From assembly GCA_947624975.1 (NCBI GenBank), contig CANQMP010000016.1, positions 1-39,236 on the forward strand: a stretch of 39,236 bases of DNA. Direction: 5' to 3'. A program made the translations under genes and the position numbers. This stretch comes from Candidatus Gastranaerophilales bacterium (GTDB lineage Bacteria > Cyanobacteriota > Vampirovibrionia > Gastranaerophilales > Gastranaerophilaceae). Shown one piece after another: positions 25,070 to 34,093 of this stretch; the stretch's first letter is position 1; the number at the start of each line of letters is the position of its first letter. The notes under the pieces are model-generated. The model had not been told where the DNA came from. It was given only the letters and a program-made list of their open reading frames with translations, and did not search any database.

Positions 25070-25543
25070 ATGGATTACAAATTTTATCTTGACAAAGGAA
25101 TAAGAGAAACAAATGACGGCAATTTTGACGAGGCACTGCATTCTTTGAGCCGTGCCGTCGGTTTAAACCCCGAAAGTTCGCTTGCTTACTTTTCACTGGC
25201 TATCGTTTATCACAATTTAAACGAACTTGACTCTGCATACGCAAGTTACACCAAAGCAATTCAAATAAAACCCGACATGGTCGATGCGTATTTCAACAGG
25301 GCACAGGTAATCCTTGCCGAAAAAGATGATTCAAAACTTCCCGATGCAATTAAAGATTTTGACAAAGCAGTTGAACTTGATTCGAAATTTATTGACGCAA
25401 TGTATTATAAAGCCGTAATTCAAAAGAAATTGAAAGATTATAAGGGCGCTGTCGAAACACTTGATAAGGTTATAGCACTTGACCCGAATGCGATTTATTC
25501 AAAAGCTTTGAAAATTCTTATCATGCAAAAATACATGAAATAA
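25070..25543 (+). CDS. Tetratricopeptide repeat protein
   Basis: The 157-residue product is almost entirely TPR: about four helix-turn-helix units with the classic A-x(3)-Y-x(2)-A pattern, for example A-L-H-S-L-S-R-A-V-G-L-N-P-E, A-Y-A-S-Y-T-K-A-I-Q-I-K-P-D, A-I-K-D-F-D-K-A-V-E-L-D-S-K and A-V-E-T-L-D-K-V-I-A-L-D-P-N. No signal peptide or catalytic domain is present. It is probably a cytosolic scaffold for protein-protein contacts. The gene is transcribed towards ppdK but separated by 116 bp with an inverted repeat, so it may be an independent unit. Confidence 0.85.
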   Translation: MDYKFYLDKGIRETNDGNFDEALHSLSRAVGLNPESSLAYFSLAIVYHNLNELDSAYASYTKAIQIKPDMVDAYFNRAQVILAEKDDSKLPDAIKDFDKAVELDSKFIDAMYYKAVIQKKLKDYKGAVETLDKVIALDPNAIYSKALKILIMQKYMK

Positions 25544-25571
25544 GATTTTTGTAAACAGTTATAAAGCAAAA

Positions 25572-25606
25572 ATCATGATTATGACAGCTAAAAACATGTT
25601 CATGAT
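25572..25606. promoter_or_regulatory. Inverted repeat upstream of ppdK
   Basis: ATCATGAT (25572-25579) and TCATGAT (25600-25606) are complementary arms separated by about 20 bp, 54 bp before the ppdK start. They could bind a dimeric regulator or form a weak hairpin. Neither a T run nor a clear promoter pair goes with it. Confidence 0.35.
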
Positions 25607-25659
25607 AGAATTTTTATATAAAAGTTAATTATTCTGTAAGAAAAAAGGAGAAAAAAACT

Positions 25660-28320
25660 ATGACAGAAAAACGCGTATGGTTATTCAGAGAAGGCAATGC
25701 AAATATGCGTAATTTGCTTGGCGGAAAAGGTGCAAACCTTGCTGAAATGACCAATTTAGGACTACCCGTACCTCCGGGATTAACAATAACAACGGAAACC
25801 TGTATGGATTACATTAACCACGGCAACACAATGCCCGCAGGCTTGATGGATGAAGTTAAAGCAGCTTTGAAAGATGTTGAAAGCCAGACAGGTAAAAAAT
25901 TCGGCGACAGCCAAAACCCGCTTTTGGTTTCCGTTCGTTCAGGTGCAAGACTTTCAATGCCGGGTATGATGGAAACAATTCTTAACCTCGGTTTGAACGA
26001 TGAAACAGTTGAAGCTATGATTAAGTTAACCAACAACCCGAGATTTTGTTATGATTCTTACAGAAGATTTTTGACGATGTTCGGCTCTGTTGCGTGGGAT
26101 ATGGACAGACAGAAATACTTTGAATCCGAAGTGGAAAAAGTTAAAGCTCGCGAAGGAGTCAAAGAAGATACGAAAGTTTCCGCAGAAGGCTGGAAATCTT
26201 TAATTCCCGTTTACAAAAACGTTATTAAAGAAGTAACGGGTAAAGAATTCCCGCAAGATCCTTATGTACAGCTTCAAGAAGCGATCGAAGCCGTATTCAG
26301 AAGCTGGAATATTCCTCGTGCGGTTGCTTACAGAAATATGAATAAAATCGACCACAACTACGGTACTGCCGTTAACGTTCAAACGATGGTATTCGGAAAC
26401 ATGGGCGACGATTGTGCAACAGGTGTTTCATTTACAAGAAACCCCGCAACAGGTGAAAACAAGTTCTACGGCGAATACCTGACAAACGCACAAGGTGAAG
26501 ACGTTGTTGCAGGTATCAGAACCCCCAAACCGATTGCGGAATTACAAAACGAAATGCCTGATTTATACAGACAATACGTTGATATCGCAAAAAAACTCGA
26601 ACTCGGTTACAAAGATGTTCAGGATATGGAATTTACGATTGAAAAAGGTAAATTGTGGATTTTGCAGACAAGAAACGGTAAAAGAACTGCTGCTGCAGCC
26701 ATCAGAATTGCCGTTGAAATGGAAAAAGAAGGCATAATCGACAAGGAAAGAGCAATTCAGCTCGTTGACCCTTACACGGTAAACCAAATTCTTTTACCCT
26801 GCTTTGACCCGAAAGCTATGGAATCGGCTCACAAGATTTGTACCGGTGTAAACGCATCTCCGGGTGCTGCTGTCGGTAAAATCGTATTTGATACGGAAGA
26901 AGCAGCTCAAAGAGGCGAAGCAGGCGAAAAAGTTATCCTTGTCCGTGTTGAAACTTGCCCTGACGATATTCACGGAATGGCTGTTTCGCAAGGTGTTTTG
27001 ACTTTAAGAGGCGGTGCAACTTCTCACGCAGCAGTTGTCGCTAAAGGTATGGGCAAACCCTGCGTTTCAGGCTGTGAAGATTTGAAAATCGACTTGGCTA
27101 ACGAAACTTTAACAGGATGCGACGGAACTGTTTACCGCAAAAACGACGTTATCTCGCTTGACGGCGGTAAGGGTATCGTTATGGAAGGTGCCGTTGAACT
27201 TGTTGAAGCAAAAATTGACGACAACTGGAATACATTCTTCGGATGGGTTAACGAAATTAAGAGAATGAAAGTCGAAGCTAACGCCGATACGCCGAAAGAC
27301 ATCGAAAATGCTCTCAAATTCGGTGCTGAAGGTGTCGGACTTTGCAGAACGGAACACATGTTTATGGATCCTGACAGACTTCCCTGGGTTCAAAAAATGA
27401 TTATTGCAGGAACTCCCGAAGCAAGAAAAGAAGCTTTGGATAAACTTCTTCCGATGCAGTATTCAGACTTTTATGCAATGTTCAAAGCATTGGGCGACAA
27501 ACCTTTGACCGTAAGACTTTTAGACCCGCCGCTTCACGAATTTTTACCTTCTAAGGAAGATTTAATCGCTGAAGTTGCGACATTAAAAGCTCTCGGTAAA
27601 GATTACAAAGAAAAAGAAGAATTACTTCACGTTGTTGAAGGCTTGTCGGAAGCTAACCCGATGATGGGCTTGAGAGGCTGCCGTTTGGGATTAACTTATC
27701 CTGAAATCAACGAAATGCAGGTCAGAGCGATTTTTGAAGCTTGCTGTGACTTGAAACGTGAAGGCGTTGCCGTTAAACCGTGGGTTATGATACCTTTAAT
27801 CGGTCATTTCAACGAACTTAAAGTCGCTAAAGACATTTTAGTCCGCGTTGCAAGAGAAGTAATGATTCAAAAGGGTATTGAAGTTGAATATAAATTCGGT
27901 ACCATGATAGAAATTCCCCGTGCGGCACTGACTGCTGATGAAATTGCCGAATATGCGGAATTCTTCTCATTCGGTACAAACGACTTGACACAGATGACGT
28001 TCGGTTACTCACGTGACGATGCGGAAGGCAAATTCCTCAACCGTTACGTTGAACAAAAAATCTTGCCGACCAACCCGTTTGAAACACTTGATACAAAAGG
28101 CGTCGGTCAGTTAATCGAAATGTCTATGGAAAAAGGCAAAAAAGTCAACAGTTCGCTTGTCGGCGGTGTTTGCGGAGAACACGGCGGTGATCCCGATTCT
28201 GTTAAATTCTGTGACAAAATCGGTTTAAATTACGTATCTTGCTCACCGTACAGAATTCCTCAGGCAAGACTTGCGGCAGCTCAAGCGGTTGTTGAGTCAA
28301 GAAAACTTGCTCACGTGTAG
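25660..28320 (+). CDS. ppdK: Pyruvate, phosphate dikinase
   Basis: PPDK interconverts pyruvate + ATP + phosphate with PEP + AMP + pyrophosphate and serves glycolysis or gluconeogenesis in many anaerobes. The 886-residue product has the N-terminal ATP-grasp region (G-G-K-G-A-N-L-A-E-M, S-V-R-S-G-A-R-x-S-M-P-G-M-M), the swivelling domain with phosphohistidine His456 in G-G-A-T-S-H-A-A-V-V, and the PEP-binding TIM barrel with G-L-C-R-T-E-H-M-F, L-L-D-P-P-L-H-E-F and Cys838 in G-G-V-C-G-E-H-G-G. Full length for the family. A strong AAGGAG precedes the ATG, and a terminator follows directly. Confidence 0.97.
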   Translation: MTEKRVWLFREGNANMRNLLGGKGANLAEMTNLGLPVPPGLTITTETCMDYINHGNTMPAGLMDEVKAALKDVESQTGKKFGDSQNPLLVSVRSGARLSMPGMMETILNLGLNDETVEAMIKLTNNPRFCYDSYRRFLTMFGSVAWDMDRQKYFESEVEKVKAREGVKEDTKVSAEGWKSLIPVYKNVIKEVTGKEFPQDPYVQLQEAIEAVFRSWNIPRAVAYRNMNKIDHNYGTAVNVQTMVFGNMGDDCATGVSFTRNPATGENKFYGEYLTNAQGEDVVAGIRTPKPIAELQNEMPDLYRQYVDIAKKLELGYKDVQDMEFTIEKGKLWILQTRNGKRTAAAAIRIAVEMEKEGIIDKERAIQLVDPYTVNQILLPCFDPKAMESAHKICTGVNASPGAAVGKIVFDTEEAAQRGEAGEKVILVRVETCPDDIHGMAVSQGVLTLRGGATSHAAVVAKGMGKPCVSGCEDLKIDLANETLTGCDGTVYRKNDVISLDGGKGIVMEGAVELVEAKIDDNWNTFFGWVNEIKRMKVEANADTPKDIENALKFGAEGVGLCRTEHMFMDPDRLPWVQKMIIAGTPEARKEALDKLLPMQYSDFYAMFKALGDKPLTVRLLDPPLHEFLPSKEDLIAEVATLKALGKDYKEKEELLHVVEGLSEANPMMGLRGCRLGLTYPEINEMQVRAIFEACCDLKREGVAVKPWVMIPLIGHFNELKVAKDILVRVAREVMIQKGIEVEYKFGTMIEIPRAALTADEIAEYAEFFSFGTNDLTQMTFGYSRDDAEGKFLNRYVEQKILPTNPFETLDTKGVGQLIEMSMEKGKKVNSSLVGGVCGEHGGDPDSVKFCDKIGLNYVSCSPYRIPQARLAAAQAVVESRKLAHV

Positions 28321-28335
28321 AAGATAACAAATAAG

Positions 28336-28366
28336 AAAGCGGAGTTTTGATACTCCGCTTTTTTTA
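28336..28366 (+). terminator. Rho-independent terminator after ppdK
   Basis: Stem AAAGCGGAGT / ACTCCGCTTT with loop TTTGAT and a run of T. It starts 16 bp after the ppdK stop. Confidence 0.92.
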
Positions 28367-28403
28367 TTGTCTTTTTAATGTCGTCTTTAAGATTAACTTA
28401 ACC

Positions 28404-29936
28404 CTAACCGTTTTTTCTCATCGTTGGGAAAGCGATTACATCTCTTATTGAGGGTGAATTTGTCAAGAGCATAACGAGTCTGTCAATACCCATTCCCATA
28501 CCGCCTGTCGGAGGCATACCGTATTCAAGGGCATTAATAAAGTCCTCATCAATTTCCATCGCTTCTTCATCCCCGTTTGCTTTGGCGATCGCCTGTGCTT
28601 CAAATCTCATTCTCTGATCAATAGGGTCAGTGAGTTCGGAAAACGCATTAGCAATTTCCCAGCCGTTAACTCTCGTTTCAAAGCGTTCCGTTAATCTTTC
28701 GTTATCTCTGTGAACTTTTGCAAGCGGAGAAATTTCCCTCGGATAATCAATAATATGGCAGGGCTGAATTAGTGACGGCTCGATTTTTTCTTCAAAAACA
28801 GCCTCAACAACCTGTCCCCAGTTCATATTATCATCAACCGCAACATGCAAACTTCTTGCGGTTTCAATAGCCTGCTTAGCACTGAAAATTTCAAGGAAAT
28901 CAACACCTGTCGCCTCTTTTATTGAACCAAGCATAGTTTTTCTGTCCCACGGAGGCGTAAGGTCAATTTCGTGTTCGCCGTATTTAATTTTTGTTGTTCC
29001 CAAAACTTCCTGTGCGACAAATGCGACCATATTTTCCGTCAATTCCATCATATCGTTATAGTCGGCATAAGCCTGATACAATTCTATCATGGTAAATTCG
29101 GGGTTATGGCGGGTATCTATGCCTTCATTTCTGAAACATTTTCCGATTTCATAAACTCTTTCGGAAACTCCGCCGACAATTAATCTTTTCAGGTAAAGTT
29201 CAAGTGCAATTCTCAAAGTCAAATCCATTTCAAGTGCATTATGATGAGTGTTAAAAGGTCTTGCATTAGCACCTGATGCGGTCGTTTGCAATATAGGAGT
29301 TTCAACTTCAAGATAACCTCTTTTTGCCAAAAATTCCCTAACCTTTTGGATTATCAAACTTCTTTTTCTGAAAGTATCACGACTGTCCTCGTTAACGATT
29401 AAATCAACGTATCTCTGACGGTATTTCAACTCAACATCCGTTAAACCGTGATAATGCGAAAGGGTTTCAGCCTTTTCTTTGCTGATTTGTTTATTCGGCA
29501 AAGGTAAAAGAGCTTTCGACAAAAGTTCCAAAGAAGTTGATTTTATGGACAATTCGCCTCTCGGGGTTCTTCTTATCGTTCCCGTAAAACCTGCAATATC
29601 ACCGATATCAATGAGTTTCAGAATTTTTATTTGTTCTTCCGATAAATTTTCTTTGTGAGAAAATATTTGAATTTTTCCCGTATCGTCCATCAAATCAATG
29701 AACATGCCTGTATTTCTGATAGCCATAACACGTCCCGCAACCGAATAAACGTCATCGGTTTCGACGCCGGCTTCCAAACTTTTATATTTTTCCTGTAATT
29801 CTTTTGCCGAAGCGGTTTTGTTAAATTTGTAAGGATAAGGATTAACCCCTTTATCCGCCAAATCGGCAAGTTTTTGAATTCTCGTTTGTCTTATCTGTTC
29901 TTTTGATGAATTGAATTCTTGTGTTTGTTGTGCCAT
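28404..29936 (-). CDS. lysS: Lysyl-tRNA synthetase, class II
   Basis: LysRS charges tRNA-Lys. The 510-residue product has an N-terminal OB-fold anticodon domain (about 60-165: V-A-G-R-V-M-A-I-R-N-T-G-M-F-I-D-L) and the class II core with Y-R-Q-R-Y-V-D-L, V-E-T-P-I-L-Q, motif 2 Y-E-I-G-K-C-F-R-N-E-G, H-N-P-E-F-T-M-I-E-L-Y and motif 3 G-M-G-M-G-I-D-R-L-V-M-L-L. AAGGA 8 nt before the ATG supports the start. It is read after the 809-residue gene on the same strand (60-bp gap), so the two may share a transcript, and it converges with ppdK. Confidence 0.97.
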   Translation of the reverse strand: MAQQTQEFNSSKEQIRQTRIQKLADLADKGVNPYPYKFNKTASAKELQEKYKSLEAGVETDDVYSVAGRVMAIRNTGMFIDLMDDTGKIQIFSHKENLSEEQIKILKLIDIGDIAGFTGTIRRTPRGELSIKSTSLELLSKALLPLPNKQISKEKAETLSHYHGLTDVELKYRQRYVDLIVNEDSRDTFRKRSLIIQKVREFLAKRGYLEVETPILQTTASGANARPFNTHHNALEMDLTLRIALELYLKRLIVGGVSERVYEIGKCFRNEGIDTRHNPEFTMIELYQAYADYNDMMELTENMVAFVAQEVLGTTKIKYGEHEIDLTPPWDRKTMLGSIKEATGVDFLEIFSAKQAIETARSLHVAVDDNMNWGQVVEAVFEEKIEPSLIQPCHIIDYPREISPLAKVHRDNERLTERFETRVNGWEIANAFSELTDPIDQRMRFEAQAIAKANGDEEAMEIDEDFINALEYGMPPTGGMGMGIDRLVMLLTNSPSIRDVIAFPTMRKNG

Positions 29937-29996
29937 ATTATACTTCCTTTTTGTTGTGTAATATCCTGATAAAATTTTAGCACAAAAATAAGAAAA

Positions 29997-32426
29997 TTAC
30001 GGCTGTTTTATTATACTATCCAAAATGCTGTTGTTTGTGAAGTTTATCGTTTGTGCGGGATAGTTTTTTGCGGGAACTTCATAAGATTTAATCGAACGTT
30101 TTCCTGTCAAACGTTTCATAAAGTCGTAATATTTACGTTCAAATCCTGTTGCATTGTTTTGTTTGTTTTCAAGTTCGATAAGTTCATCTCTTGTGTGAAC
30201 ACCGATAGGTACACCGACGGATTTTCTTGTGAGCCATTCACCCAATGTTGTGTTAGTCAACGTAATCCAGCTCATTCCGAAAAGTGAACCGTTGTATTGA
30301 TTTTTGAATGTTTTGTTAAATAAATCAATTAATAAAGTTTGGTAGAACAGTCTTGAACCTTCCTGAACGAACCTTTCCGTAAATTTGGTTTTAGCGCCTT
30401 CAACGTCGTTACCGTTTGATTTCAGCATAACCATGTTGTAGTTATCAGTCATCAAAAACCAAATTGTAGCGATAGATGCCGCTGTTTTTGCAAGATTTGA
30501 AAGCTCGCTGTTTGAAATATTCGACATCGTTTCAGCGTTAAATCCTTTCATTATGTTATCGCTTACGTAAGACTTGAACTGCTTTTCGTTAAATCCTTTT
30601 CTCAAAGCCTCTCTGCCGATTTTTTCAATACTTTTTGCAAACGATGAAACATCTGATATTCTGTTTAGAAGTTCATTTTGCTCGACGGTAAGCTGTGCAT
30701 CGTTTAACAATTTTCCATCTGATACGTTCTTAATAAACGCTTCCAGCGCTTTGGTATCTTTTATATTTTTATCTGATGCATAATTTTTCACAATAATATC
30801 AAGTGCCGTTTTATCTTTAATTTCGAGTCCCAATTTTTTGGGGGTATTAGAAAATGCCTTAATAACCTTTGTAAGCAGATTATAAGGAAGTGTTACGGTA
30901 TTCCATGCGAATTTAAAAGGTGCAATTAAAAAGTTTACAAACGGTCTTATTTTTCTGTTTTTAGCGCCGAGGTGAATCGTTTCACCGTCTTGAGCGCTTT
31001 TTGCAATGTTTCTGTACTTAGCCGCCAAATCTTTGAAGTTATTTTGTTCAAGTACATCGGCAATTTTATTTACATGTTCTCTTGAAACCTGATAGTCTGA
31101 TATTTCTGTTGCTTTTTTGTAAAGTTTATTGAAATAGCCTGAAAAAGCTTTCCATTTCGTTTCGACAAAATTGATTTTTCTTAAACCTTTTACCCCGAAT
31201 CCGCCCGCAATAACTAAAGCGGAAGCTTTCATAAGCGTATCAAACGAAAGTAAAGGCTTTTGGTGTGTTTCTTCTTTGGGTTTTTCTGCCGATTTGAACG
31301 AGAGTTCGGGTTTTATTTGGGCTTCGGGAGCGTTATTCGCTTCGTTTTCCCTGCGAGCCTCCTCGGGAGTGAGTCTTGTAATATGTTTTCCGTTAATAAA
31401 TCTTGAGAATGCCTCGGTAACAAGTGTCGTAAAGCCCGTCATAAGGAAAATACCGAGAGCCGAGTTATTAATATATTTTTGTAAAGCCCCCAGAGTTATC
31501 AGGGTAATATAAGCGTTAAAACCTACTCTTGCGGCTTCCTGTTTGAACCTCAAATTTTTTTCTTTTTTTGCTGCTTTGTCATCGTCATCCATCATTCTTG
31601 AAAGGTTATAAGCGTCATTTGCCAGGAACAATGCAGGAGGCATGCCTGATATAATTCTGTTTAGCGACCTTTCATGCTTTGTATCGTAATTTCCTGTTTC
31701 GGGGTCAAACATTTTAACCGACTGTCTGAACATGTTTGATGCGATTTCCGTATCGGATTTGTCTTTTAATTTATCAAACTTTTCAAACAGCCCTCTTAGC
31801 GAGTTAACCTCCGCATCAATTTTTGAACGCTGTCTTATTCCTACAAAGAATGAATGTTTTAATGTTTTTTCCGACCATGCTTTGAACGGTTTAATTTTTC
31901 CGATAAGTTTAACCACACCGTTGAGAATATCGGCAGGCATAATTTTTATAGGATACATAAGACCGTCCCAGATGTGCTGGGAAACTGTTTTTTTATTGAA
32001 AATTATTTTGTCGCCGTCGATTTGTATTAACTTTTTGGTAAGTTTTGAATTTTTCAAATGATTTACATGGTTTTCTATAACCGAAAGTTCAATACCCGAT
32101 TTGTCTTTTATAAATTCCGTAAATTTCCCGATACTGTATTCGCCTGCTTTTTTGTAAGCTGGAGCAAATCTGAGTGCCAAGCCTGCGCCTGCGAGAACTC
32201 CAAACATCGCAAGAACAGGTTTCATTTTGTCTTCTTGTTTTTTATTTTCTCCCTTAAAAGAAAGACCTTTAAAAGTTGAATTCTTAGAATTACTTTTTAA
32301 AGGTCTCTCTGAAATATTTTTTAATGACATGAACTCACCGGATGGAGGAATTATGTCGGGGAATAATTTTCCCGCCGCCTTTTTTCGCTGTACCAAATTG
32401 TCCGATGTGATACTTCCTACTAACAT
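29997..32426 (-). CDS. Large hypothetical membrane protein, 809 residues
   Basis: I do not recognise a family. The product has a polar N-terminus with a duplicated F-K-G motif (T-F-K-G-L-S-F-K-G, about residues 51-59), then several predicted hydrophobic segments: about 69-86, 307-325, 328-345, 395-413 and one near 655-675. L-S-F-K-S recurs near 375. Long basic amphipathic helices join these segments, and the C-terminal 80 residues are hydrophilic. It has no signal peptide, catalytic motif or nucleotide-binding loop. The start at ATG 32426 has AAGGA 6 nt upstream. Codon use resembles the neighbours, so the gene appears native to the lineage. A role at the membrane is the only inference I would make. 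Confidence 0.75.
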   Translation of the reverse strand: MLVGSITSDNLVQRKKAAGKLFPDIIPPSGEFMSLKNISERPLKSNSKNSTFKGLSFKGENKKQEDKMKPVLAMFGVLAGAGLALRFAPAYKKAGEYSIGKFTEFIKDKSGIELSVIENHVNHLKNSKLTKKLIQIDGDKIIFNKKTVSQHIWDGLMYPIKIMPADILNGVVKLIGKIKPFKAWSEKTLKHSFFVGIRQRSKIDAEVNSLRGLFEKFDKLKDKSDTEIASNMFRQSVKMFDPETGNYDTKHERSLNRIISGMPPALFLANDAYNLSRMMDDDDKAAKKEKNLRFKQEAARVGFNAYITLITLGALQKYINNSALGIFLMTGFTTLVTEAFSRFINGKHITRLTPEEARRENEANNAPEAQIKPELSFKSAEKPKEETHQKPLLSFDTLMKASALVIAGGFGVKGLRKINFVETKWKAFSGYFNKLYKKATEISDYQVSREHVNKIADVLEQNNFKDLAAKYRNIAKSAQDGETIHLGAKNRKIRPFVNFLIAPFKFAWNTVTLPYNLLTKVIKAFSNTPKKLGLEIKDKTALDIIVKNYASDKNIKDTKALEAFIKNVSDGKLLNDAQLTVEQNELLNRISDVSSFAKSIEKIGREALRKGFNEKQFKSYVSDNIMKGFNAETMSNISNSELSNLAKTAASIATIWFLMTDNYNMVMLKSNGNDVEGAKTKFTERFVQEGSRLFYQTLLIDLFNKTFKNQYNGSLFGMSWITLTNTTLGEWLTRKSVGVPIGVHTRDELIELENKQNNATGFERKYYDFMKRLTGKRSIKSYEVPAKNYPAQTINFTNNSILDSIIKQP

Positions 32427-32782
32427 TGTTTGTCCTTCCCGTTGTATATTTTTAATCTAAATAAAATTTTTTTCAAGTCCATGTTAAGAAAAAATTTACA
32501 ATATTTTATATAATTTTCATGCAAATAGAGGATATCATAATAAATAATATAGTTTATCCTAAAATTATACATCGCAGGCATGCCTCAAAGGCATGGAAAA
32601 ATTGACAATATTACAAAATATTAACGCTTTTTTTAAGAAATGTTAATCGGGCTGAAAACATGTAGTCATCATGGTTTCGGGAAAAAAATACAGACTTTAA
32701 AAGGCGGAAAATAAAAAAAGTTGTCCCGAGCTGATGTATAGAGTACAATTAAAACATTGAGCTTCTTGTAAGGGTAGGATTA
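32427..32782. other. Intergenic region between the 809-residue gene and yggS
   Basis: These 356 bp have no plausible coding frame. They are AT-rich except for AGGCATGCCT (32576-32585), part of a small hairpin (CATGCC-tcaaa-GGCATG), and AT-rich inverted bits around 32606-32650. A good promoter for yggS lies at 32721-32749. A structured leader or small RNA cannot be excluded, but I see no recognisable riboswitch. Confidence 0.5.
32721..32749 (+). promoter_or_regulatory. Promoter of yggS-sepF
   Basis: TTGTCC (32721-32726), 17-bp spacer, TACAAT (32744-32749). A start near 32756 leaves a leader of about 27 bases that includes AGGGTAGGA before the ATG. Confidence 0.6.
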
Positions 32783-33445
32783 ATGCAAGGAAAAGTTAAG
32801 GAAAATCTTTTACAAATACAGGAAGAAATCGTACCTTATAAACCGAATATTATCGCAGTAACCAAGTATTTTGACGAAACGGCCGTAATTGAAGCTTACA
32901 GCGCAGGGTTAAGGGATTTCGCAGAGTCAAGAGCGGTTGAGGCAATAGCCAAAATCAATTCTTTGCCTGACGAAATAAGGAAAAATTCAAAGTTTCATTT
33001 TATAGGACATCTTCAAACCAACAAGGTTAAAAAAGTTGTTTCAAACTTTGATTTTATCCACTCGACCGACTCTTTGAAATTGGCTGAAATTATATCCGAA
33101 GAAGCGAAAAATTTGAACAAAATCCAAAATATTCTTCTTCAGGTAAACATATCAGGTGAAGAACAAAAATTCGGATTTTCCGAGGCAGAACTTTTTGAAG
33201 TTTTCCCGAAAATAAAATCGCTTCTGTCAATAAATATTTCAGGTTTGATGTGTATGACTCCGTTAAATGCTTCAGATGACAGGCTTAACGAAATATTTTC
33301 AAAAGCCTTGAAAATAAAAAGCAAACTGGAAAATACATACAAATGCACTCTTGATGAACTTTCCATGGGAATGAGTCAGGATTATAAAATTGCTGTGAAA
33401 TACGGAGCGACAATGTTAAGGATTGGCAGAAGATTATTTAAATAA
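32783..33445 (+). CDS. yggS: YggS/YlmE-family PLP-binding homeostasis protein
   Basis: This is a non-enzymatic PLP carrier involved in vitamin B6 and amino acid balance. The 220-residue product is a single alanine-racemase-like barrel with the PLP Lys28 in I-I-A-V-T-K-Y-F, F-H-F-I-G-H-L-Q-T-N-K, L-Q-V-N-I-S-G-E, G-L-M-C-M-T-P and L-S-M-G-M-S-Q-D-Y-K-I-A-V-K-Y-G-A-T-M-L-R-I-G at the end, all of them family features. It lies 18 bp before sepF, the order seen in the ylmE-ylmF division cluster of Firmicutes and in cyanobacteria. Confidence 0.93.
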   Translation: MQGKVKENLLQIQEEIVPYKPNIIAVTKYFDETAVIEAYSAGLRDFAESRAVEAIAKINSLPDEIRKNSKFHFIGHLQTNKVKKVVSNFDFIHSTDSLKLAEIISEEAKNLNKIQNILLQVNISGEEQKFGFSEAELFEVFPKIKSLLSINISGLMCMTPLNASDDRLNEIFSKALKIKSKLENTYKCTLDELSMGMSQDYKIAVKYGATMLRIGRRLFK

Positions 33446-33463
33446 AAAAACGGAGGAAAAACG

Positions 33464-33964
33464 GTGGCAGTAGTAACGGACAAAATCAAATCGGTAGTAG
33501 ACTTTTTGGTAAAGGGTTTTGAACCCAGAGAAGATATCTTCAATGTGATGAAAGGTGAAATTGAAGACGATTATGAAGTACAGGATAACTTAGCGGTTGA
33601 TCCGGCTTATTCTTATCAGCCGGAAAAACAAAGTAATTTAAGAGTAGTAAGTCACCCGAGTTCAAAAGGTGCACTGGAAGTAAAAGTTGTAGAACCCCGT
33701 TCATTTGAAGATGCGGCTACAATCGTTCAATATTTGAGAGATGATAAAACCATCGTTCTTAACCTTCATCTTTTGGATAAAGAACAATCTCAAAGAACTA
33801 TTGATTTTATTTGCGGAGCAGCGCATGCTCTTGACGGTAAACCCCAAAAAGTCGGCGACCTCGTATTTGTATTTACTCCGAGCAAGGTAACTTTGTCCGT
33901 TGACGTAAACGCCGTACAAAATAAATTTAACGACTCATTGTGGAGAGCACCTTCTTTACAATAA
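33464..33964 (+). CDS. sepF: Cell division protein SepF
   Basis: SepF binds FtsZ and tethers the Z-ring to the membrane. The 166-residue product has an N-terminal amphipathic helix (about residues 5-18), a flexible acidic linker, and the SepF fold (about 70-155) with V-V-E-P-R-S-F-E-D-A-A-T-I-V-Q-Y-L-R-D-D-K-T-I-V-L-N-L-H-L-L-D and Q-R-T-I-D-F-I-C-G-A-A-H-A-L-D-G, ending in F-V-F-T-P-S-K-V-T-L-S. It starts with GTG at 33464, preceded by GGAGG. A terminator follows. Confidence 0.93.
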   Translation: MAVVTDKIKSVVDFLVKGFEPREDIFNVMKGEIEDDYEVQDNLAVDPAYSYQPEKQSNLRVVSHPSSKGALEVKVVEPRSFEDAATIVQYLRDDKTIVLNLHLLDKEQSQRTIDFICGAAHALDGKPQKVGDLVFVFTPSKVTLSVDVNAVQNKFNDSLWRAPSLQ

Positions 33965-34002
33965 GCCATATTATGAGAAAAGAGAGATAGTTGATAAATA
34001 AC

Positions 34003-34026
34003 GGACACATTTATTGTGTCCTTTTT
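34003..34026 (+). terminator. Rho-independent terminator after sepF
   Basis: GGACACA / TGTGTCC stem with loop TTTAT and five T. It separates yggS-sepF from nusB and rules out a nusB start at 34016. Confidence 0.88.
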
Positions 34027-34093
34027 ATTGCAGGCGAACTTTTTTTATGTTACATTTTCATTTGAGATAATTTATAAAAGAGGTAAAAAATTT

